Below, piece by piece: positions 14,165 to 18,279 of a stretch of DNA of 18,279 nt. The stretch covers positions 1 to 18,279 of the forward strand of contig JBPCKC010000024.1 in NCBI GenBank assembly GCA_051004675.1. Reading direction: 5' to 3'. Numbering within the stretch: the first letter of the stretch is position 1; the number at the start of each line of letters is the position of its first letter. Under the pieces are notes generated by a model. That model saw only the letters and a program-made list of their open reading frames with translations, was not told where the DNA came from and searched no databases. The DNA is from JBDTSW01 sp051004675 (lineage in GTDB: Bacteria; Actinomycetota; Thermoleophilia; Solirubrobacterales; 70-9). The position numbers and the translations under genes are program-made.

Positions 14165-15463
14165 ATGACTCAGCGAGTAGCCCAGTTCCGTGATTCGGCC
14201 GAGATTAAGGCTGCACCTCACAAGCGTTTCAGTTTGCGGCCCTCCTCTGTGATCGGACTGGTGTTGAGCATTCCGGTGCTTCTCGTCATGGCGCTCTCGC
14301 TGGCCCTCGCGATGGGCACGGTCCAACCGCTCCCGGCAAGCGCAGACTCGGTCGAGGTGTCCGTCCCGGCCGACGAGGCGATCGCTGAGTCCGCGCCGGC
14401 AGCCGACCCGGTCCCTGCGCCGCCCGTCGAGCCTGCGCCGCCCGTCGAGCCTGCGCCTGTGGACCCCGCGTTGGAGCCGGTTCCCGCCCAGGCGCCCCTC
14501 CCCGTCACTGAGGAGCCCGTACCTGCTGCCGACGAGCCTGGCCCCGTCACTGAGGAGCCCGTCCCCTTCCACGACGACACGATTGCCTCGAGCACAAACC
14601 ACGAGTTTGCGATGGCCGGCGACGAGCCGGAGCCGGCACTGCTTGCGGCCGCCAAGCTCGCCGGGGTATCCGATCCAAACCAGTGCAACGGCGTCTTCAA
14701 CGACGACGCTCAGACCATCATCTGCAACGTCACGCTCACCAACAACTTCACGGGCAACGAGGCGACCTCGACGCAGATCGTCTGCACGAGCATCGCGCCC
14801 ACCCCGCCGACCTGCACCACCTACACGGGAACCTCGATCACATCGATCACGCAGTGCAACGGTTCCGGTAACGCCGGGGGTTCGACGGTGATCTGCAGCG
14901 TCACGATCATCAACAACGTCTCCGGGGACGCCATCAATGACCTCGTCGACACCACGGTGGTGCAGTGCATCGAGTCGGGCACGGGCGGCGGAACCCAGCC
15001 GACGATCCTCTGCACAGTCCCCCTGGGAACCCCCGGCTCCACCACCCCGACGGTCTATCAATGCAACGGCTCGGGTAACGGTGGCGGCGGGACGCTTCGG
15101 GTGATCTGCAGCGTCACGGGCGACGACATGACCCTGCCGATCTTCGTCGACCAGTGCAACGGCTCGGGCAACAATGGCGGCGCCACGGTGCTCTGCACGG
15201 TCTCAATCGAAACCAACATCGACGACGGCCCCGGCCCCGGCCCCGGCCCCGGCCCCGGCCCCGGCGGCCCCGATGGCCCCGGCAGCGGTCCTGGTCCCCC
15301 CGGTGGCGGCGGCGGCAATCCCCCGGGCGGCAGTGGCGACAACCCGCCAACAGGCGCGCTCCCCTTCACGGGACTCGACATCGGCATCGCGACCCTGTTC
15401 GGTGTGTTCACCCTTTTCCTGGGAGTGGGCCTCAGACGGATCGCCACCAGCCAAGAGGTCTGA
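14165..15463 (+). CDS. LPxTG-type cell-wall-anchored surface protein with QCNG repeats and Pro/Gly stalks
   Basis: The 432-aa protein reads: basic N-terminus; signal hydrophobic segment (29-51, likely cleavage after ASA at 60); a Pro/Glu/Ala stalk (about 65-140); five two-cysteine repeats starting at residues 173, 230, 267, 299 and 330 (QCNG or QCIE, then a second Cys 13-17 residues later in a short beta-type strand); a Gly-Pro stalk (about 354-395); and a sorting signal LPFTG at 399-403, followed by a hydrophobic segment and RRIATSQEV. This is the layout of a sortase substrate displayed on the cell wall. No sortase is in the window and the function of the repeats is unknown to me. ATG 14165 is preferred because AGAAGGA lies 10 nt upstream; an in-frame ATG at 14024 lies inside the operator/promoter region and would place the signal segment far from the N-terminus. 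Confidence 0.8.
   Translation: MTQRVAQFRDSAEIKAAPHKRFSLRPSSVIGLVLSIPVLLVMALSLALAMGTVQPLPASADSVEVSVPADEAIAESAPAADPVPAPPVEPAPPVEPAPVDPALEPVPAQAPLPVTEEPVPAADEPGPVTEEPVPFHDDTIASSTNHEFAMAGDEPEPALLAAAKLAGVSDPNQCNGVFNDDAQTIICNVTLTNNFTGNEATSTQIVCTSIAPTPPTCTTYTGTSITSITQCNGSGNAGGSTVICSVTIINNVSGDAINDLVDTTVVQCIESGTGGGTQPTILCTVPLGTPGSTTPTVYQCNGSGNGGGGTLRVICSVTGDDMTLPIFVDQCNGSGNNGGATVLCTVSIETNIDDGPGPGPGPGPGPGGPDGPGSGPGPPGGGGGNPPGGSGDNPPTGALPFTGLDIGIATLFGVFTLFLGVGLRRIATSQEV
14414..14457 (+). repeat. 18-nt tandem repeat, about 2.4 copies, in the N-terminal stalk
   Basis: The unit CCTGCGCCGCCCGTCGAG occurs at 14414-14431 and 14432-14449, followed by the first 8 bases of a third copy. It encodes PAPPVE repeats in the extracellular stalk; copy-number change would keep the frame. 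Confidence 0.9.
14500..14562 (+). repeat. Exact 21-nt direct duplication in the stalk
   Basis: Positions 14500-14520 and 14542-14562 are identical over 21 nt and 42 nt apart (in frame), encoding PVTEEPV twice. This suggests stalk growth by in-frame duplication. Confidence 0.9.
14681..15217 (+). repeat. Five degenerate two-cysteine (QCNG) protein repeats
   Basis: Repeat starts fall at 14681, 14852, 14963, 15059 and 15152. The common pattern is Q-C-N-G, a Ser/Gly/Asn-rich turn, then I/L-C-x-V. Spacing shortens from 57 to 37, 32 and 31 residues toward the C-terminus. Each unit probably forms a disulfide-linked hairpin, inferred from the paired Cys. Confidence 0.8.
15227..15262 (+). repeat. (GGCCCC)6 microsatellite encoding Gly-Pro repeats
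   Basis: Six perfect GGCCCC units encode (GP)6 in the C-terminal stalk just before the LPFTG signal. Because the unit is 6 nt, slippage changes stalk length without frameshift. Confidence 0.95.
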
Positions 15464-15473
15464 GAGTTAGACC
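15457..15473 (+). terminator. Hairpin overlapping the surface-protein stop codon
   Basis: GGTCTGA (15457-15463) pairs with TTAGACC (15467-15473), with one G-T wobble and a 3-nt loop. The stop codon lies in the left arm. There is no T-tract, so terminator function is uncertain. Confidence 0.35.
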
Positions 15474-15505
15474 GCCACACGCGTAAGCTTTCACGACGCC
15501 CCCAT

Positions 15506-15527
15506 GCGCGTTCCGACGCGAACGTGC
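15506..15527 (+). promoter_or_regulatory. Inverted repeat just upstream of the thpR-recA-recX promoter
   Basis: GCGCGTTC (15506-15513) and GAACGTGC (15520-15527) form an 8-bp inverted repeat with one mismatch around a 6-nt centre, ending one base before the -35 box. The half-site order (GTTC-N6-GAAC) is the reverse of the usual actinobacterial LexA box (GAAC-N4-GTTC). Confidence 0.4.
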
Positions 15528-15528
15528 C

Positions 15529-15557
15529 TTGTCTCGCGCCGCTTCACGACCTACCGT
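15529..15557 (+). promoter_or_regulatory. Sigma-A-type promoter of the thpR-recA-recX operon
   Basis: TTGTCT (15529-15534) and TACCGT (15552-15557) are separated by exactly 17 bp. The predicted start is at about 15564-15565, coinciding with the GTG chosen for thpR, so the mRNA is probably leaderless. Confidence 0.65.
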
Positions 15558-15564
15558 GCGGTGG

Positions 15565-16200
15565 GTGGAGAAGAAGCGATTGAAGAGCCCGCGGGCGCGG
15601 TTGTTCACTGCGCTTGATCTGCCCGACGAGGTGCGGGCAGGGGTCGCGACGTGGCAGGCCGAGGCGTGTGCGGATGAGGCGCTGCGCCCTGTCGACGAGG
15701 ATGCCCTCCATGTGACTCTCTGCTTCATCGGGCATCGACCGGAGCGGGCGATCGGCGAGGCGGCCGCGGTCGTGGAATCGCTCGAGCCCCGGCCCGTCGA
15801 GCTGTGCCTGGAGCCAGACCCGGTCGGCATCGGCGGGCGCCTGCCGGGGCTGTTCGCGGTTTCCGCCGTGAGCGAGGAGGCGGCTGCGCTTCAGGCGGAG
15901 CTCGGCGAGAAATTGGCCGGACGCGGCCTCTATGAGCCGGAGCAGCGGCCGTTTTGGCCTCACGTGACGGTCGCGAGGGTCCGGGCCGAGCGCTCATCGG
16001 GAGCGGGCGCAGGGCGTCGGCGGCGAGGCAGGCCGCGAGAGGTCCACCGCCCGCCGGGGGAGCTGCCGCAGGCCCTCATGCGCCCGTTCGGGGCCGTCCG
16101 AGTCGCTCTTTACCGTTCGCATCTGCGGTCGTCCGGCGCTCGTTACGAGCGACTGGCGGCCCTCCAACTGCCGCCTGCCACGAGCGGGCGAGAGAGGTGA
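15565..16200 (+). CDS. thpR: RNA 2',3'-cyclic phosphodiesterase (2H family, LigT/ThpR)
   Basis: The 211-aa protein has the two HxTx motifs of the 2H phosphoesterase fold, HVTL with H49 and T51, and HVTV with H133 and T135, and the usual opening RLFTALDLPDEVR at 12-24. Family members open 2',3'-cyclic phosphates on RNA ends and can ligate tRNA halves in vitro. The GTG at 15565 is chosen because a TTGTCT-17-TACCGT promoter predicts transcription starting there. An in-frame TTG at 15529 would overlap the -35 box; GTG 15556 and TTG 15580 remain possible. A basic Arg/Gly segment (about 144-158) after the second motif is longer than I would expect. The TGA shares a base with an in-frame recA ATG at 16200. 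In Deinococcus a ligT gene is co-transcribed with recA, which fits this pairing. Confidence 0.88.
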   Translation: MEKKRLKSPRARLFTALDLPDEVRAGVATWQAEACADEALRPVDEDALHVTLCFIGHRPERAIGEAAAVVESLEPRPVELCLEPDPVGIGGRLPGLFAVSAVSEEAAALQAELGEKLAGRGLYEPEQRPFWPHVTVARVRAERSSGAGAGRRRRGRPREVHRPPGELPQALMRPFGAVRVALYRSHLRSSGARYERLAALQLPPATSGRER

Positions 16201-16208
16201 TGAAGGAA

Positions 16209-17399
16209 ATGGCAGAAGCAAAGAAGACGAGCTTGAAGGCGGCTGATGCGCAGACCGCCAAGGAGGCGAAGGCGAAGGACGCGGCGCTCACCGCCGCCCT
16301 CAGCCAGATTGACAAGGACTTCGGCGCCGGCTCGGTGATGAAGCTCGGCGACAAGGCGACGGTGCCCATCGACGCGATCCCGACGGGCGCGCTGCCCCTC
16401 GACCTGGCGCTCGGGATCGGAGGCGTCCCCCGCGGCCGGATCGTCGAGATCTTCGGCCCCGAATCGTCGGGCAAGACGACGCTCGTCTACCACATCATCG
16501 CCGAGGCCCAGGCTCGTGGCGGCGTCTGCGCGTTCGTCGACGCCGAGCACGCGCTCGACCCGATCTACGCCAAGCGGATCGGCGTCAACACCGACGAGCT
16601 GCTGGTCTCCCAGCCCGACTACGGCGAGCAGGCGCTCGAGATCGTGGACGTGCTGGTCCGCTCGGGGGCCGTGGACGTCGTCGCGGTCGACTCCGTTGCG
16701 GCGCTCACCCCACGGGTCGAGCTCGAGGGACAGATGGGAGAGCAGACCGTGGGCCTTCAGGCGCGCCTGATGTCCCAAGCGCTGCGCAAACTTGCCGGCA
16801 ACCTCAACCGGGCGAAGACCGTCTGCCTGTTCACGAACCAGATCCGGGAGAAGATCGGGGTGATGTTCGGATCCCCCGAGACCCAGCCGGGAGGCCGCGC
16901 GCTCAAGTTCTATTCCTCGCAGCGGCTCGACATCCGCCGCATCGAGACCCTCAAGGAGGGCACCGAAGCAGTCGGCAACCGGGTCCGGGTGAAAGTAGTG
17001 AAGAACAAGGTCGCCTCGCCGTTCCGGCAGGCCGAGTTCGATATCGAGTACGGCGTCGGCATTTCCAAGTCCGGTGCCCTCCTCGATCTCGCGCTCGAAC
17101 ACGACCTCGTCCAGAAGTCGGGCTCGTTCTTCTCCTACGGAGAGCTGCGGCTGGGTCAGGGACGTAACAACACCAAGCTCTACCTGACCGAGAACCCCGA
17201 GCTCTTCACTGAGATCGAGGCGAAGCTGTTCGACTCGCTTGGTATCGACCGCCCGGAGGGACCCTCGCCGGTGCCGTTCGTGGGCGCCGACGAAGCCGCC
17301 CGGGCGGCTGCGGCCGGCGGCGAGGGCAGGGCGGAGGCGGCCGATGCAGTCGACGGCGAAGCGCCGGTCGAGGCCGAGCCCGAGAAGCAAGCCGCCTAG
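16209..17399 (+). CDS. recA: Recombinase RecA
   Basis: RecA forms ATP-dependent filaments on single-stranded DNA for strand exchange and SOS induction. Seen: Walker A GPESSGKT at 83-90, Walker B VVAVDSVAAL at 157-166, the L2-region FTNQIREKIGVMFGSPETQPGG, and the signature ALKFYSSQRLDIRR (231-244). The 396-aa length exceeds the usual 350 because of a Lys/Ala-rich N-terminal extension (1-28) and a long Ala/Glu-rich acidic tail (about 350-396). ATG 16209 is preferred, as GAGGTGA (16194-16200) is a good Shine-Dalgarno 8 nt upstream. An in-frame ATG at 16200 overlaps the thpR stop (TGATG) and would add MKE. No GAAC-N4-GTTC SOS box is seen upstream; expression probably comes from the thpR promoter. 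recX follows after 17 nt. Confidence 0.97.
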   Translation: MAEAKKTSLKAADAQTAKEAKAKDAALTAALSQIDKDFGAGSVMKLGDKATVPIDAIPTGALPLDLALGIGGVPRGRIVEIFGPESSGKTTLVYHIIAEAQARGGVCAFVDAEHALDPIYAKRIGVNTDELLVSQPDYGEQALEIVDVLVRSGAVDVVAVDSVAALTPRVELEGQMGEQTVGLQARLMSQALRKLAGNLNRAKTVCLFTNQIREKIGVMFGSPETQPGGRALKFYSSQRLDIRRIETLKEGTEAVGNRVRVKVVKNKVASPFRQAEFDIEYGVGISKSGALLDLALEHDLVQKSGSFFSYGELRLGQGRNNTKLYLTENPELFTEIEAKLFDSLGIDRPEGPSPVPFVGADEAARAAAAGGEGRAEAADAVDGEAPVEAEPEKQAA

Positions 17400-17416
17400 C
17401 GGACTCCGGCTGGATC

Positions 17417-17932
17417 GTGTCTGGAACGCAGGCCGACGCCCCCGAGCCCGGCGCTGACGCGGCGCCCGAGGGCGCCGAGAGGACCCGCGAGGCGTTCGAG
17501 CGGGGCCTGGCGGCCCTGCGCCAGCGCGAGCGCGGGACCGCCGAGCTGGCCGAGTGGCTGACCGAGCGTGGTTTCACCTCGGCCGAGACGGGGGGCGCGG
17601 TCGCCCGGCTCACCGAGGTCGGCGAGCTCGACGATCGGCGCTTCGCGGCCCGTTACGCCGAGGACAAGCGTGAGCTCCGCGGCTGGGGGCCCGAGCGCAT
17701 CAGGCAGATGCTGGCGCGGCGGGGCATCGCGCGGGAGCTGATCGATGCTGCCCTCGGCCCCGAGGGCTTCACCGAACAGCTCGCGCGAGCGGAGGGGCTC
17801 TTGGCGCGCCGCGGAGGCGCGCTCGCGACCGAGGGTGAGCGGGCCAAGGCGCTCGCCTACCTGGCCCGCCGAGGCTACGACCTCGAGCTGTCCTACGAGG
17901 CGATCCGGCGCTCGGGGCGCGAGGCTGCGTAG
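17417..17932 (+). CDS. recX: Recombination regulator RecX
   Basis: This 171-aa helical protein has the RecX architecture of repeated three-helix units: REAFERGLAALRQRERGTAELAEWLTERGF, then VGELDDRRFAARYAEDKRELRGWGPERIRQMLARRGI, and the C-terminal ALAYLARRGYDLELSYEAIRRSG. RecX binds RecA filaments and limits their activity. The position immediately after recA (17-nt gap, no strong Shine-Dalgarno) is the standard arrangement. GTG 17417 gives a short acidic leader (SGTQADAPEPGADAAPEGAE) before the first repeat. It is the last gene before a new promoter. Confidence 0.93.
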   Translation: MSGTQADAPEPGADAAPEGAERTREAFERGLAALRQRERGTAELAEWLTERGFTSAETGGAVARLTEVGELDDRRFAARYAEDKRELRGWGPERIRQMLARRGIARELIDAALGPEGFTEQLARAEGLLARRGGALATEGERAKALAYLARRGYDLELSYEAIRRSGREAA

Positions 17933-17944
17933 GGCGTCGGCCGC

Positions 17945-17973
17945 TTGCCAGATCGCCCGCCCGGGACTACGAT
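17945..17973 (+). promoter_or_regulatory. Sigma-A-type promoter downstream of recX
   Basis: TTGCCA (17945-17950) and TACGAT (17968-17973) are separated by exactly 17 bp. Transcription would start near 17980 at the base of a hairpin, giving a leader of roughly 250 nt before the next likely start codon. Confidence 0.65.
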
Positions 17974-18006
17974 GAGAGGCGGTACGAGGTACCGCCGGAA
18001 ACGTGA

Positions 18007-18096
18007 ATGATCAGGCTGTACGCCAGCCGTATGAAAATCAACTTGGAATCACTGAACCACGACCCGCTCGCCGCGACCCGGAGGTGGCGGGCCTAG
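18007..18096 (+). CDS. Possible 29-codon leader ORF
   Basis: ATG at 18007 opens 29 codons ending RRWRA before a TAG at 18094-18096. A second in-frame ATG lies at 18031. The stop falls in the loop of a GC hairpin (18087-18104), and the ORF sits inside the structured leader, as attenuation peptides do. There is no clear Shine-Dalgarno and codon use is less GC-biased than in neighbouring genes, so it may not be translated. Confidence 0.22.
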   Translation: MIRLYASRMKINLESLNHDPLAATRRWRA

Positions 18097-18197
18097 GGCC
18101 CCGCTGACGGCGAGAGCTTTCCCCGCCCGGACGCCGATGTCCGTGGCGGTTGGCGACATCCCGACACCAGCGTTTCTCGGGTTACGAGAGGCGAACA

Positions 18198-18216
18198 GCC
18201 GGCGCGCTCCGCCGGC
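18198..18216 (+). promoter_or_regulatory. Hairpin directly upstream of the Shine-Dalgarno of the last gene
   Basis: GCCGGCG (18198-18204) and CGCCGGC (18210-18216) form a perfect 7-bp stem with a CGCTC loop. GGAGAGGAAGGG follows immediately (18217-18228), then ATG at 18229. An alternative pairing could hide or expose the ribosome-binding site. Confidence 0.5.
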
Positions 18217-18228
18217 GGAGAGGAAGGG

Positions 18229-18279
18229 ATGGAATCACGCGCTCGCTGGACTCCGTGGCGGCGCGAGGAGGCCGATGGC
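18229..18279 (+). CDS. Start of an unidentified gene (runs off the window)
   Basis: ATG at 18229 follows GGAG with 8-nt spacing (and AGGA with 4), and the frame stays open for the remaining 17 codons (MESRARWTPWRREEADG). No family is recognisable from so little. In related genomes rny or miaB often lies near recX, but these residues do not resemble the N-terminus of either. The codons could be a further leader peptide: a GAGGAGG (18265-18271) precedes another ATG at 18275, though its 3-nt spacing is poor. Confidence 0.35.
   Translation, partial: MESRARWTPWRREEADG

Larger units (their letters stand above)
17978..18228 (+). ncRNA. Structured 5' leader, possible cis-regulatory RNA of unknown class
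   Basis: Hairpins in order: GGCGGTAC/GTACCGCC (17978-17996, perfect 8 bp, GAG loop); GGCTG/CAGCC (about 18014-18028); a GC hairpin over the small ORF's stop (18087-18104); CGGAC/GTCCG (18128-18143); TCTCG/CGAGA (18175-18189); and GCCGGCG/CGCCGGC (18198-18216, perfect 7 bp), which abuts the ribosome-binding site. It contains a lower-GC stretch (about 18001-18060). From memory it does not fit T-box, TPP, cobalamin, SAM, c-di-GMP, c-di-AMP, FMN, lysine or fluoride riboswitch cores. Confidence 0.4.

Noticed and set aside
15529..15557. PafBC/RecA-NDp damage-inducible promoter motif at thpR-recA
   Set aside because: The TTGTC start is suggestive, but the motif as I recall it (TTGTCRGTGG-N8-TANNNT) requires RGTGG and a shorter spacing to the -10. 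Here the spacing is the ordinary 17 bp and the RGTGG part is absent.
15954..16199. N-terminal extension of recA back to 15954
   Set aside because: The frame is open but lies inside thpR and is Arg/Pro-rich without RecA similarity. ATG 16209 (or 16200) with GAGGTGA upstream gives a normal RecA start.
15464..16208. Canonical LexA (SOS) box upstream of thpR/recA
   Set aside because: No GAAC-N4-GTTC site is visible. The only similar element, GTTC-N6-GAAC at 15510-15523, has half-sites in the opposite order and a different spacer.
17981..18100. T-box or other known riboswitch in the leader after recX
   Set aside because: GGTACCGCC resembles part of a T-box antiterminator sequence, but it is at the 5' end of the leader and the other conserved elements are absent. 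No other riboswitch core was recognised by eye; an Infernal search would decide.
1..18279. CRISPR arrays, tRNA/rRNA genes, insertion sequences, attachment sites
   Set aside because: No regularly spaced direct repeats, tRNA-like cloverleaf, transposase or integrase was found by reading both strands. The only direct repeats are the in-frame ones in the surface-protein gene.

Overview
The window is about 70% GC, uses GTG and TTG starts freely, and reads almost entirely on the + strand in tightly packed genes. Gene content and order (end of a Gly/Arg-tailed protein that fits pnp, M16 peptidase, dapB, dapA, RNase J, ftsK, cinA, thpR, recA, recX) match the pnp-to-recX block that is conserved in Actinobacteria. 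The AbiEi-HTH/DUF559 nuclease, the winged-helix regulator and the QCNG-repeat LPxTG protein resemble families I associate with Thermoleophilia (Solirubrobacterales/Gaiellales). That placement is an inference from memory, not a database result.

Layout. 1-6128 is a core block: 3' end of probable pnp, M16 zinc peptidase, dapB, an amidase-signature hydrolase, dapA and RNase J. The first four are separated by 6 nt or overlap. dapA and rnj each have a -10-like hexamer 6-7 nt before the start codon and no clear Shine-Dalgarno sequence, which suggests leaderless mRNAs. 6129-8615 is accessory: a secreted M36-like metallopeptidase with its own well-spaced promoter, then an AbiEi-type HTH/DUF559 nuclease-like protein whose start codon lies inside a 13-bp inverted repeat. 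8657-12489 returns to core genes (ftsK, cinA). 12524-15463 is a second accessory island: an EHN-type epoxide hydrolase, a convergent winged-helix regulator, and, divergent from the regulator, a sortase-type (LPFTG) surface protein with five two-cysteine QCNG repeats and a Pro/Gly stalk. 15529-17932 is a thpR-recA-recX operon behind a consensus-spaced promoter. 17945-18279 holds another consensus-spaced promoter, a roughly 250-nt hairpin-rich leader with a possible 29-codon ORF, and the start of a further gene.

How the parts work together. dapB and dapA catalyse successive steps of the lysine/diaminopimelate pathway and supply peptidoglycan precursors. PNPase and RNase J are RNA-decay enzymes. 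FtsK, RecA and RecX act on chromosomes: segregation, recombination and its restraint. The island between cinA and thpR appears to interrupt a cinA-thpR-recA arrangement known from other bacteria such as Deinococcus, and it carries its own regulator and divergent operator. The least explained parts are the leader after recX, the paired CATG palindromes at 14021-14049, and the inverted repeat over the DUF559 start codon.
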